Shown piece after piece: positions 6,628 through 15,321 of a stretch of DNA of 29,323 nt; the first letter of the stretch is position 1; the number at the start of each line of letters is the position of its first letter. Origin of the DNA: a virus. The notes beneath the pieces were generated by a model. The model was not told where the DNA came from. It worked only from the letters and a program-made list of their open reading frames with translations, and did not search any database. The stretch is from the IMG/VR virus record IMGVR_UViG_3300027708_000238, positions 1-29,323 of that record. One strand, written 5' to 3'. Made by a program: the position numbers and the translations under genes.

Positions 6628-8293
6628 ATATACGTTTTAATTTTACCAACGTAGATTCGTTAGCAGCTTTGGTATCTTGTTGTAACTGTTGCTTTTGCAT
6701 CTGTTGTTCGTGCTCTTGGTCATCTGGATGGTCTGGTTGTTGTGGTACCTGTGACATCATTTGTTGTTGTGCCACATCGTTCATTACACCAACTGGTAAT
6801 CCTAAACCATCTTTTTTCTCATCTTCCATTTCTTTTTGCATTGATTCAATCTCATCGTCAGTTAAACGCAATACATTTTGTTGAATCCATTTTTGTGAGA
6901 AATAACGACCAGTATATGGGTCAACTGCACCCAACAAACTTAATCTTTCTTTCATCAATTCTGCATCTCTAAGTTCAGTAAAGTTATTGTCTTTAATGAA
7001 ATCGTAGTGAATGTATTCTTTAAATTCTGCCCAATCTTCTGCTGTACAAATACCTTTAAAAATACACTGTACACGAAGAGCTTGGTCAAACAAATCTGAA
7101 AACTTATTACGCAATCTGTCTACAAATTTAGAAAACTTAACCTCATCTCTGGTAATTTCTGTGCTTCTACCTAAAGAGAATCCTGAACTTTCTGGATTCA
7201 AACGTGAAACTGGAACATTCAAAGCTTTGTATAGTTTCTTTTCAAAATACTTAACATCTTCTAACTCACCTAGGTTTTGACCACCAGGTAATGTTGCAAT
7301 TTCTGTACCTTTTCCACCTTCACGGCGAGGTAACCAAAAATCTTCTAACATTGAAAGGTGTTTACGGTCATCACGGACTTCACCGGTGGCGGAATCATAT
7401 ACAAGTTTGTTCTTGTATTTGACCATAATATCACGGAGATACTGTTCTGCCTTTAGTTTTGGCAAATTACCCACATCAATGTAAAAAATACGGCGCTCAG
7501 GGGCACGGCTAATACGATAGATAACCGTTGCATCTTCAATCATTCTTAACTGATTAAGTGGTTTGATTGCTTTGTGTAGGTATGATAATACCACAGCACG
7601 GCGTGAATCCATCAAGCCAGACACTACCGATACAATAGAATCAGTAGTAATGCGAACCCCAATAGGTCCAAAATTGGCGGAGGACCCTGTGGTGACTTTA
7701 TCGTTAAAGATGTAATACTCATTGATGACATTTACTGTATCAACACCTGTACGCTCATCTTTTTGCTTCTTAACTTCACGAACCTTACGCAATTTACGTG
7801 GGTCGATATATCTTAATTCTTTGATACCTTGTTCTGGATGTTCACGGTCAATAATCATGTGATAAAATAATCTACCATCCACATAGTATCTACGGAAAAT
7901 ATCTTGTGCCATACTCTTATAATTGAGCAAACGAGATATAGTTTCAAACTCAGCTAAGATGGCATTTTTAATTTTTTCTGGTTGCTTTAGATCATCCAGT
8001 ACCAATTTAATGATTTTACCATCATCATCTTGGCAAATGGCTTCACCAACAATATCATCAATTGCTGATTCAATTTCTGGTTGCATTGCCATTTCACGAT
8101 AACGAGAAATGAGTTCTACATCATTTTTGGCCGTGCCGTCTAGGTCAACATAAGTACCATAATATGCGGCAGAAGTAATAGTAAGCGCACCGTCATCGTT
8201 TGACGGGGGCGTAAAGGATTGTTGTACGGTTTGGTCTTCCTGACTTTTATCCCGTGCAATCGTAAATCCAAAGAGTGAAAATTTATTTGCCAT
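6623..8293 (-). CDS. gp20: Portal vertex protein gp20
   Basis: A 556-residue portal protein (T4 gp20 has 524). It forms the dodecameric ring at one head vertex that nucleates prohead assembly, docks the gp17 packaging motor and later joins the neck. Characteristic regions are YREMAMQPEIESAIDDIVGE near 65-84, LRYIDPRKLRKVREV near 160-174, then RIFYIDVGNLPKLKAEQYL and the segment FWLPRREGGKGTEI with LPGGQNLGELEDVKYF around 317-345, all strongly conserved across T4-like phages. The C-terminal about 60 residues are Q- and E-rich and variable. A hairpin lies between gp19 and this gene. The stop codon doubles as part of the next late promoter. Confidence 0.97.
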   Translation of the reverse strand: MANKFSLFGFTIARDKSQEDQTVQQSFTPPSNDDGALTITSAAYYGTYVDLDGTAKNDVELISRYREMAMQPEIESAIDDIVGEAICQDDDGKIIKLVLDDLKQPEKIKNAILAEFETISRLLNYKSMAQDIFRRYYVDGRLFYHMIIDREHPEQGIKELRYIDPRKLRKVREVKKQKDERTGVDTVNVINEYYIFNDKVTTGSSANFGPIGVRITTDSIVSVVSGLMDSRRAVVLSYLHKAIKPLNQLRMIEDATVIYRISRAPERRIFYIDVGNLPKLKAEQYLRDIMVKYKNKLVYDSATGEVRDDRKHLSMLEDFWLPRREGGKGTEIATLPGGQNLGELEDVKYFEKKLYKALNVPVSRLNPESSGFSLGRSTEITRDEVKFSKFVDRLRNKFSDLFDQALRVQCIFKGICTAEDWAEFKEYIHYDFIKDNNFTELRDAELMKERLSLLGAVDPYTGRYFSQKWIQQNVLRLTDDEIESMQKEMEDEKKDGLGLPVGVMNDVAQQQMMSQVPQQPDHPDDQEHEQQMQKQQLQQDTKAANESTLVKLKRIL

Positions 8294-8313
8294 AGTATTT
8301 GTTATTCCAATTC

Positions 8314-8348
8314 AAAAAAACATGATGAGAGAGTCCGTAGACCCTCTC
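8314..8348 (-). terminator. Probable terminator or attenuator hairpin between gp19 and gp20
   Basis: On the minus strand, arms GAGAGGGTC (8348-8340) and GACTCTCTC (8335-8327) form a 9-bp stem with one G-U pair and a TACG (UNCG-type) tetraloop. A run of seven T follows at 8320-8314, but six nt (ATCATG) separate stem and T-run, so termination may be partial, allowing reduced gp20 expression relative to gp19. Confidence 0.6.
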
Positions 8349-8363
8349 TTATAATAATATATA

Positions 8364-8906
8364 TTAACTTGTCGTAATAGCTTCCCACCATTGATACGCA
8401 AATGTTACTGAGTATTCTTCAATAGTGTCATTTGATCCCCAATCTAAATCAATTGGTGCCAAATCAAGTGGAAATAATCCAACAAACTTATACGTTTTCA
8501 ATACATCGCCAGTTTTACCAAATTGTGTAACTACTGCATCAACTGAATATCCTAAAGGACCTTTTGCATTAGCATTACGGACATTGCTAGAGTGTGAGTT
8601 GATTGCGTTCATCCACGATTCCATAGAATTGCGAATTGTAAAATCTTCATCATTAATAATTTGTAAAGTCCAATCAGTAAAGGTTCTGTTACCAGCAAAC
8701 TTTAGTTCACGACCAAAGTAATAAACTGGAACGGTACCTACTGTTGATCCTGGTAACTGAGCGGTCTTTGCCATAAATGTGGCTTTTTGACCAGAGATTG
8801 CACCATTATCAGCAACTGTTGGAAAGTTTAAAGAGACCTGAAATAGATTGGGACGGGCACCGTCACCAATCATATTTGCTCTAAATTCTGCTACATTGAA
8901 TGCCAT
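8364..8906 (-). CDS. gp19: Tail tube protein gp19
   Basis: A 180-residue tail tube subunit (T4 gp19 has 163), which stacks as hexamer rings inside the sheath to form the DNA conduit. Typical landmarks are FRANMIGDGARPNLFQVSLNF near 8-28, TAQLPGSTVGTVPVYYFGRE near 69-88, the DWTLQIINDEDFTIRNSMESW segment near 98-118, and a C-terminal SVTFAYQWWEAI. It follows the sheath gene with 29 nt of spacer, has a TAGGAGAAA Shine-Dalgarno and a late-like box overlapping the gp18 stop. A hairpin after its end may limit read-through into gp20. Confidence 0.96.
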   Translation of the reverse strand: MAFNVAEFRANMIGDGARPNLFQVSLNFPTVADNGAISGQKATFMAKTAQLPGSTVGTVPVYYFGRELKFAGNRTFTDWTLQIINDEDFTIRNSMESWMNAINSHSSNVRNANAKGPLGYSVDAVVTQFGKTGDVLKTYKFVGLFPLDLAPIDLDWGSNDTIEEYSVTFAYQWWEAITTS

Positions 8907-8929
8907 TATTTTCTCCTATATCGTTGTAT

Positions 8930-8937
8930 TATTTATT
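8930..8937 (-). promoter_or_regulatory. Late-like promoter box for gp19, overlapping gp18 stop
   Basis: AATAAATA on the minus strand, one base from TATAAATA. It overlaps the gp18 stop codon TAA (8938-8936). The predicted start near 8924 leaves an 18-nt leader containing the gp19 Shine-Dalgarno. Confidence 0.5.
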
Positions 8938-10627
8938 AGAACTTACCAACGACTTCTGTGAAATCGACACCAGTTCTTACTGCAACAAAATTCAACTGGA
9001 TAAAGTTGATGGAACGAGCAGGTTTAATATAGATGTCACCAATAAACTGATTAGCATCAACAACTTCTGCGGTATTGTTTGTAGTATCGCAAACAACTTT
9101 AAAGTCATAGATACCACGGCGGCCTTGAATATCACGCAAGAATGGTGTTACAAGAGCAACAAATTGGCCTCTTGAAAACTCATCATTGAATTCAAACAAT
9201 GAATATCTAGAAGCAGTAGAAATTGCTTTTTCAAGAACAATAAACAACCTACGAACATTGATACGGTCAAATGCAGAAGGCTTAGTTTGTAGTGTTTTAT
9301 CACCATAAAGAACGGTGCCTTGACCTGGGAATGTTGCAACAGGATTTACACCTGCAGAATAAATTGTATCTCTTTGTGTTTTGTTTGGATTCCAAGATAA
9401 CTTAACAACATTCTTTAAATTACCACGGTTAAATCCAGCAGGTGAGAACCATGGATCACGAACTGTATCTGTGTATACGCAAAGACCAGCAATATCACCG
9501 TTTAATGGTACCCAACGGTAGATGTTGTTGTATTTGTCGAACATATATTTCCAACCAGAATCAGCAACTGCATAAGAACTTGAACGAGCTAACTCTGATG
9601 TCCAAGCAACAACTGAAACTGTTTCATTGCCTAAATTATTAACCACAGCGGTAGATGGAGGAGAAATAAAGGTTACACAATCTTTTCGTGCTGATGAAAT
9701 GTTATCAATTGCATATTGTTGTGTTGAAATAGAAGCTGCACCAGTAATAACCAAAGAAATATCAATTTCATCACCATTAGTAAATAATGAATATGCTCTC
9801 TGATAATCACCATCTGTTGCTGCTGCACTTGTACCATTTACAAGAGTTGCAGTTTTTGCTGTTGATAGTGTTGCAAAAGTTGTTCCAGAATTTAATCCCC
9901 AAGTTGAAACTGTACTGGAATAATCTACTGGATCAGTTGCATAAACATATTTGGATTGTTTGAATATAATGTTTTTGTAGTAATTTGAATTGCCTAAAGA
10001 ATTTACGGCATCATTAGCTTTAGATACAAAAGCAAAAGTTTCTAAAACTGCATTTTTTGAACCAGTAAATAAACCACCAGCATCAAGAACAATAATATGA
10101 ATTTCATCATTTAAACCACCAGCTTCAATGGCTTGTGCTGATGTTCCTGGAGCGGTACTAAAATATGCTTTGTAATCCCAAGCAGAAAAACTTGGATTAT
10201 CGCAAACAGAAACTTTTAATGAATTACCTAAAGCCCCTGGGTATCGAGCAATAAATGCACCCAAACTATTGTTATTGTTTGAATATAGATAAGTGGCTTC
10301 AAAAACATCTTCATTAGAAACTTGCACAGAAGCTGCAGATGAGTTGGCTGTAGCATTAAATGATGATGTGTTGGCCGCACGAACTACAGATAAATTATTT
10401 CCATAAGCTAAAAAACTAGCTGCTGTAAAAAAGTCTGAAGATGATGTGCTACTTGGTTGACCGAATCTTTTGACTAGTGTAATTTCACTATCAATTAAAA
10501 TACGCTTATTTACTGGACCCCATGAAAAAGATCCCGCAAAAGCACCGGCTGTAGTTAGGACTGAAGGTACGACTGTAGTGAGGTCGACTTCGGAAACTAA
10601 TACGCCTGGAGACAATTGAAATGCCAT
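8936..10627 (-). CDS. gp18: Tail sheath protein gp18
   Basis: A 563-residue contractile sheath subunit (T4 gp18 has 659; marine forms are often shorter). The N-terminus MAFQLSPGVLVSEVDLTTVV is the classical sheath start that threads to neighbouring subunits. The middle (about 120-340) is a variable, S/T/N-rich protruding domain. The C-terminal conserved domain carries DPWFSPAGFNRG near 390-401, then RINVRRLFIVLEKAI, and a strand near YDFKVVCDTTNNT. It lies 69 nt after gp17, with AAGGAGAAA before ATG 10627 and an exact TATAAATA box at the gp17 end. Confidence 0.97.
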   Translation of the reverse strand: MAFQLSPGVLVSEVDLTTVVPSVLTTAGAFAGSFSWGPVNKRILIDSEITLVKRFGQPSSTSSSDFFTAASFLAYGNNLSVVRAANTSSFNATANSSAASVQVSNEDVFEATYLYSNNNNSLGAFIARYPGALGNSLKVSVCDNPSFSAWDYKAYFSTAPGTSAQAIEAGGLNDEIHIIVLDAGGLFTGSKNAVLETFAFVSKANDAVNSLGNSNYYKNIIFKQSKYVYATDPVDYSSTVSTWGLNSGTTFATLSTAKTATLVNGTSAAATDGDYQRAYSLFTNGDEIDISLVITGAASISTQQYAIDNISSARKDCVTFISPPSTAVVNNLGNETVSVVAWTSELARSSSYAVADSGWKYMFDKYNNIYRWVPLNGDIAGLCVYTDTVRDPWFSPAGFNRGNLKNVVKLSWNPNKTQRDTIYSAGVNPVATFPGQGTVLYGDKTLQTKPSAFDRINVRRLFIVLEKAISTASRYSLFEFNDEFSRGQFVALVTPFLRDIQGRRGIYDFKVVCDTTNNTAEVVDANQFIGDIYIKPARSINFIQLNFVAVRTGVDFTEVVGKF

Positions 10628-10679
10628 TTTTTTCTCCTTGAAAATTATGATTTATTTGGCAGTTATGATACCATACGGA

Positions 10680-10703
10680 TATTTATGTAAGGCCATATTT
10701 ATA
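10680..10703 (-). promoter_or_regulatory. Late promoter boxes for gp18, first overlapping gp17 stop
   Basis: Exact TATAAATA at 10703-10696 contains the gp17 stop TAA (10701-10699). A second near-match CATAAATA lies at 10687-10680. Both point toward gp18. Two tandem late boxes would fit the high demand for sheath subunits. Confidence 0.6.
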
Positions 10704-12387
10704 GATTCCGCATCATATCTTTCATAAAACCGGAATATACTTCTCCACCATCGGCCACTTCCCATACATCACCATCATAAACCTCTAATCCTGGTCTATC
10801 CACACCAGTTTCGATGATAGGTGCTGGTAAAACTTCTTCATCATATTGATTCATATCTTGCAATTGAATCTGTTTTCTCAAGTCATGGTTAACAATTTCT
10901 CTAAAATATTTCTGTGTGGCAGCCCACGCAAATATAACTAAAGTCATGGCCATGTCATCATTGGCACCTTCTGCGGCCGCAAATGACGTTTTGTGTTGTT
11001 CAAATGTGGTTAATTCAGAGTAAGTATCAAAGTCATTAATTAAAAGTTTATCACCTTCAATCAAAGTTTTAAGGTTTGAACAACCAACTTGCTTTACTTG
11101 AGTGGACATTTTTAGTCCCATTTGAATACCACGAGCAAAACCAGCCGATAATTGTTGTGGTTTTTTGTTACCCGTAAATACTTTTAATAGATTTTCGTAT
11201 TCTAAATCTTCATGAATGAAATCTGCTACCTGTGGATTGTTGTTAATTTCTACCAAAATATAGGCATTATTATAATACCTAGCTGCATTAACAATCACGG
11301 TTGGAAATAGAATTGGTGATATAGAAGAACTGTTATAGGTTGCAACTTGCCTATATGGAGTGGTTGATATATCAAATATTGAGAAAGCGGAAGAATCTAA
11401 ATTCTTACCTTCCGATACATCCACCGTCATTGCATATAAATGGTCTGTTTTTGAATCTTCATTTTCTTTGACAGGATGTTCATAAATCTTCATCATGTCG
11501 TGGTTATCAATAGGATCTATGTATCTTAATTGTTGCAACTTGTAACCAGAAATTAACGTATTTGATGATCCTAAGAATTCGGTTTCAAACTCTTGTGCAA
11601 ACTGACGCTGAGAAGTATTTCGAATTGTTTCTTCTTTCCAAGCCTCATCACGACCTGGTACCATAGACCAATGAATTTGAAAACTCTTATAATTATTTCG
11701 TTTCTCTAATGAATCCATCCATAACTTATAGAATAAATTCATACCATTTGGTGTAGAAACAATAATAATTTTGGAAGTTTTACCAGAAGAAATTACAGGA
11801 TAAACTGAGTTGAAGAATTCGTGTGCAATATTATTTGGTACGAAAGCAAATTCATCTAAAAATACAATGTTAAATGAACCTCCTCGAACCGCACTTGATG
11901 ATGTAGATGCTGCGATAACCTTAGATCCATTTTCAAGTTCTACGTTACCTTTATTCCAAGTAACAACACCTTGTTGTAACCAATGCGGTAAGTTTTCATA
12001 AGCAAGTTGATACTTGGATAAAATATCTCTTGCTAATGAACCTTTATTGGCAAGAACAGCCACATTCTGTTGTTCTGTAAAAATGGTTGCCCATAATAGA
12101 TAACCAACTGTAGTAGTTGTTTTACCAACTTGTCGTGGACATTTTGTAATAACAAAACGATTATCTTTAAAAAGATTTAACATCTCTTTTTGAAAATCCC
12201 ACATATTAAAATTCATCAAACCTTCATCTACGTTGACAATTTTAATATAATTTACACAAAAATAAACTGGATCTTCTGCACATTTAATGTATTCTTTAAC
12301 TTGTTCTTCGGTAAAATTTACCTGAACGCCTACTTTTTTAAGTAAAGGATTATCACGGTAAGAATCAACGTTTTTTTGAACGGACAC
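10699..12387 (-). CDS. gp17: Large terminase subunit gp17
   Basis: A 562-residue packaging motor ATPase and nuclease (T4 gp17 has 610). The ATPase domain shows Walker A CPRQVGKTT at 83-91, Walker B with catalytic Glu in NIVFLDEF at 173-180, and the coupling motif STPNG at 211-215. The RNase H-like nuclease domain shows Asp323 in TVDVSEG, Glu380 in the LVEI strand, and Asp477/Asp478 in GANDDMAMT, so both domains look intact. It starts at GTG 12387, which shares a base with the gp16 TAG stop (TAGTG), implying translational coupling with the small subunit. It acts at the gp20 portal. Confidence 0.98.
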   Translation of the reverse strand: MSVQKNVDSYRDNPLLKKVGVQVNFTEEQVKEYIKCAEDPVYFCVNYIKIVNVDEGLMNFNMWDFQKEMLNLFKDNRFVITKCPRQVGKTTTTVGYLLWATIFTEQQNVAVLANKGSLARDILSKYQLAYENLPHWLQQGVVTWNKGNVELENGSKVIAASTSSSAVRGGSFNIVFLDEFAFVPNNIAHEFFNSVYPVISSGKTSKIIIVSTPNGMNLFYKLWMDSLEKRNNYKSFQIHWSMVPGRDEAWKEETIRNTSQRQFAQEFETEFLGSSNTLISGYKLQQLRYIDPIDNHDMMKIYEHPVKENEDSKTDHLYAMTVDVSEGKNLDSSAFSIFDISTTPYRQVATYNSSSISPILFPTVIVNAARYYNNAYILVEINNNPQVADFIHEDLEYENLLKVFTGNKKPQQLSAGFARGIQMGLKMSTQVKQVGCSNLKTLIEGDKLLINDFDTYSELTTFEQHKTSFAAAEGANDDMAMTLVIFAWAATQKYFREIVNHDLRKQIQLQDMNQYDEEVLPAPIIETGVDRPGLEVYDGDVWEVADGGEVYSGFMKDMMRNL

Positions 12388-12803
12388 TATTCTTTACCTT
12401 TGATTAACTTATTCAATTCAGCAGTAGAACCCACAAAAATGGCTTTATCGATATTGGTGTTAGTTGTTTCTCTTTTAACACCATCCATCTCACGCATTTG
12501 TTTTTGAATGTTTAAAAGTTCTTTATTGGCATCTACCATGTTTTTAAGTATACCACCATACACCTCAAATGCTCTTGGATGTTGACCTGCTTTGGCAACT
12601 TGTAATATCTCTTCCATGGCTTCTTTACCTTGGTCAATAATACCTTGTAAGTTTTCTTTCGACTGTTGATACGCATCAGTCAAATCTTGTTTTAATTCTG
12701 GTTCATTATATTTGGCAGACACCACAGGAAGATTTTCTTTCTTTTTCTCTGGCGCAGGTACTACGTCAAATATTTCTTCCATTTTTTTATCAAAGTTGTT
12801 CAT
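12387..12803 (-). CDS. gp16: Small terminase subunit gp16-like
   Basis: A 138-residue protein (T4 gp16 has 164) that recognises viral DNA and stimulates the gp17 ATPase. The central part (about 35-105) is a helical, coiled-coil-prone segment (LKQDLTDAYQQSKENLQGII, continuing with AMEEILQVA and NKELLNIQKQMREM), flanked by a charged N-terminus and a short C-terminal tail. The assignment rests on size, helical core and direct coupling to gp17. It follows the collagen-like gene by 15 nt and has no clear Shine-Dalgarno. Confidence 0.85.
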   Translation of the reverse strand: MNNFDKKMEEIFDVVPAPEKKKENLPVVSAKYNEPELKQDLTDAYQQSKENLQGIIDQGKEAMEEILQVAKAGQHPRAFEVYGGILKNMVDANKELLNIQKQMREMDGVKRETTNTNIDKAIFVGSTAELNKLIKGKE

Positions 12804-12818
12804 AGTTATTTTTATTCA

Positions 12819-14222
12819 TTAAGATAGTTTAACGTAACCCCAATATACTGTCTGTGATGATCCGGTACTATTACTAATTCCAAATCTAAACACATTGTTT
12901 GTTGTGCCTGATACAGTAGCAGTTGATATTGCACCTACTGTTCCCACAATTTGATCCGGTATACTTGTGATTGCAATTGGACTTCCACCACCCGTATAAT
13001 TCCAAGCATATTGATTACCCAATACCGGCACATTAGTATTGGTAACAGAAACAGTAGCAATATATGTTATGATTCCATCGGGAATGTTTCCTCTAACCCA
13101 CAATTGGTAAGCTGCATTTGCTGGAACTGTAAATTCGTAAGTGTTTGTACCAGCAGTAATGGTCCAACTACCTGAAGTGAGATTTGCTCCGCTAGCGCCT
13201 TGAACACCAGTAGCACCATTGGTGCCAGAAGGACCGGTTGCACCACTAACGCCAGTAGCACCATTAGTACCTGCTGAACCGGTGGCACCATTAATGCCTG
13301 TACCTGTAGCACCATTAATGCCAGCAGAACCTGTGGCACCAGTAACACCTGAAGCACCCGATACTCCACTAGCACCATTTGTACCATTTGTACCAAAAGG
13401 ACTTAAATCGGTTACATAGATGGCATACTGAGTACCGTTAGTGGCGTATACTGGTAAAACTATAGCATCGTTGGTATTAATTACCCAAGTAGGATGGCCT
13501 GGATCGTCACCTAATGACACATTAGATTGAGGAGTATTCATTAATTTTGTAACAGTATTGGCAGGATCACCAACAGGTACAAAAGTCCAATTTGTATTTC
13601 CAAGACCAATTATTTCATTTATGTAAGCATCTACTACTGAGCCATCTTTTCTAACAGTAAAACCATTTCCATAAGAATTAAGATTAAATTCTCCTAGTGC
13701 TACTGTATAACTGCCTGTAAAACTATCTAGTAATAATAAATTACCAGCACCAATAGTACCTTGTGGTCCAGTAGCACCAGAAACACCAGTTGCGCCTTGT
13801 GTACCTACACCAGTTGCACCATCAATACCTGTAGCACCATTAGTACCCGCTGAGCCTGTGGCGCCATTGGTACCGGCAGAACCTGTAGCGCCATTAACAC
13901 CGGTAGCGCCATTAACACCTGAAGCACCTTGAATACCTGTAGCACCATTAGTACCGGCGGAACCTGTAGCACCAGAAATACCAGTAGCGCCTTGGCCACC
14001 AGTAACACCACTAGCACCTTGAGCACCTGTAGCACCTTGATTACCTTGAATACCAACATGGTCAACATAATATTTTGAAGCCATTGCATGACCGCCACGG
14101 GTTACACCATCATGGATTGTTATTGTGTGGTTTGTTGAATCGATAATAAATTCACCATTAGCTCCAGTAGTATTAGCAACTACCGTATTGGCAAATCTTT
14201 TAAATTGTAATGTTCTTGGCAT
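12819..14222 (-). CDS. Collagen-like fibre protein with Mtd-N-type head domain
   Basis: A 467-residue protein. Residues 1-50 (with [20 protein letters not shown]) resemble the N-terminal domain of tropism-determinant and short-fibre proteins, a small trimeric virion-attachment module. Two collagen-like tracts of G-X-T/A/N triplets follow, at about 58-158 and 277-347, each with one break in the triplet register (GVGTQG; GTGING). A beta-rich domain lies between them (159-276) and another closes the protein (348-467, ending [12 protein letters not shown]). A trimeric fibre or whisker exposed on the virion is the inference. It sits between gp15 and gp16, where T4 has no gene; T4 wac whiskers map just before gp13 instead. 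The start follows the gp15 stop by 1 nt. Confidence 0.85.
   Translation of the reverse strand: MPRTLQFKRFANTVVANTTGANGEFIIDSTNHTITIHDGVTRGGHAMASKYYVDHVGIQGNQGATGAQGASGVTGGQGATGISGATGSAGTNGATGIQGASGVNGATGVNGATGSAGTNGATGSAGTNGATGIDGATGVGTQGATGVSGATGPQGTIGAGNLLLLDSFTGSYTVALGEFNLNSYGNGFTVRKDGSVVDAYINEIIGLGNTNWTFVPVGDPANTVTKLMNTPQSNVSLGDDPGHPTWVINTNDAIVLPVYATNGTQYAIYVTDLSPFGTNGTNGASGVSGASGVTGATGSAGINGATGTGINGATGSAGTNGATGVSGATGPSGTNGATGVQGASGANLTSGSWTITAGTNTYEFTVPANAAYQLWVRGNIPDGIITYIATVSVTNTNVPVLGNQYAWNYTGGGSPIAITSIPDQIVGTVGAISTATVSGTTNNVFRFGISNSTGSSQTVYWGYVKLS
13182..13394 (-). repeat. Collagen-like triplet tract 2
   Basis: About 70 residues of the same G-X-Y type as tract 1, with a one-residue break in GTGING. 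The close sequence similarity to tract 1 suggests slippage or recombination between the two. Confidence 0.9.
13749..14051 (-). repeat. Collagen-like triplet tract 1
   Basis: About 100 residues of G-X-Y triplets, mostly GAT, GTN, GSA and GVN combinations, read as nearly identical 9-nt units (gtagcacca and relatives on the plus strand). One register break occurs in GVGTQG. Confidence 0.9.
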
Positions 14223-14223
14223 T

Positions 14224-15321
14224 TTAAGATCCTAAATCTATTTGGTTTTCTAATTCGACATGCAAATCGTCTATACCAAATACGTTTGTGTTTAAATCAA
14301 CAACTAAAGTATTCAATGATGAAAAAACTGTATCATCAATATTTGGTATTTCTGTTGTAGTCGTGGTATATGTATAGTCAGATGCAGCATTAGCATTAAG
14401 AGGATTTGGTTTAACATCAATATGTACCAAATTTTGTGGTTGAACTTGATAATTTTCGAACACATAATTTGAATTTGATACAACACCAACAATGGGTTCA
14501 GAAGAAACAAAATTACCATTAATGTTTGTTAAATGTAAATTATTGTTGTGCCAATATACAACTTTGGCTGACGCTGTTGAAGTACCGGCAGAATATCCTT
14601 GATATACTATTTCTCCTGTTTGGTATGTTCCTTTTCCACTAGGTACCATATTAAACACAACAGTATCATTTTCAGAAATATTATTTAATATATTAGTAAT
14701 TGAATGTTTAACTAATCCTACATCTGAAATTTTACCAAATACAAATCCTTTAACTGTAAAGTTTAATGTCCAAATAACCATTCTTGTTTCTATATTTGCA
14801 GCTTCACCTTCATATTCAATTTCATGAACGGCAGAATTTAAAATAACAGGAATTTCTTTAACAATACCCATTTCAGGTATCATGTTTAATTTAATTGTAT
14901 AATCTGGTGCAAAAAATGGTAAAATGTGTTCTATAATTTGGCTACCATCTTCAATGTTTCTTACATAGATGTATAAATTAAAATCAAAATTATATGGAAC
15001 AGGATTGTATTGTGCTACTGAGCCTCTTGTGGTTTGTGCAAAAGCTTTTGTATTTGTATTTTGTTTTCTTGTTGCATCATATGTCATACCGGACATTTCA
15101 AAAGACATTCTAGGTAAAGTAGTTTGAACTTTTTTATCTAAATTTGGATCACCTTCTAAACGCCTAACATACATTTCTTTTGTTGCATATACAAGTGGCA
15201 CTAAAAATCTTTGTGCTTCGGTCAAATCTGGATTGTAACGAACCAAGGTAATATCTTTAAATAAATTACCAAAACCAACTACAAGTTTTCTAATGGCACG
15301 GTTATATGTTGGTAAAGACAT
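14224..15321 (-). CDS. gp15: gp15-like tail sheath stabilizer / tail terminator
   Basis: A 365-residue protein; T4 gp15 has 272 residues and forms the hexameric ring that caps the sheath and joins tail to head. Residues about 1-205 follow the T4 pattern: [34 protein letters not shown], a [16 protein letters not shown] region, [20 protein letters not shown] and the [13 protein letters not shown] segment. The C-terminal about 160 residues are additional. They include a module (about 231-291, nt 14631-14449) with the pattern GEIVYQG, then [10 protein letters not shown], that also occurs in gp14, followed by a low-complexity T-rich linker. It overlaps the gp14 stop by 1 nt (TAATG). Confidence 0.9.
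   Translation of the reverse strand: MSLPTYNRAIRKLVVGFGNLFKDITLVRYNPDLTEAQRFLVPLVYATKEMYVRRLEGDPNLDKKVQTTLPRMSFEMSGMTYDATRKQNTNTKAFAQTTRGSVAQYNPVPYNFDFNLYIYVRNIEDGSQIIEHILPFFAPDYTIKLNMIPEMGIVKEIPVILNSAVHEIEYEGEAANIETRMVIWTLNFTVKGFVFGKISDVGLVKHSITNILNNISENDTVVFNMVPSGKGTYQTGEIVYQGYSAGTSTASAKVVYWHNNNLHLTNINGNFVSSEPIVGVVSNSNYVFENYQVQPQNLVHIDVKPNPLNANAASDYTYTTTTTEIPNIDDTVFSSLNTLVVDLNTNVFGIDDLHVELENQIDLGS

Noticed and set aside
12819-14222. Mtd-like N-terminus suggesting a diversity-generating retroelement target
   Set aside because: No reverse transcriptase gene, no accessory gene and no template repeat with adenine-specific differences could be seen in the window. The Mtd-N-type module is also common in ordinary phage fibres.
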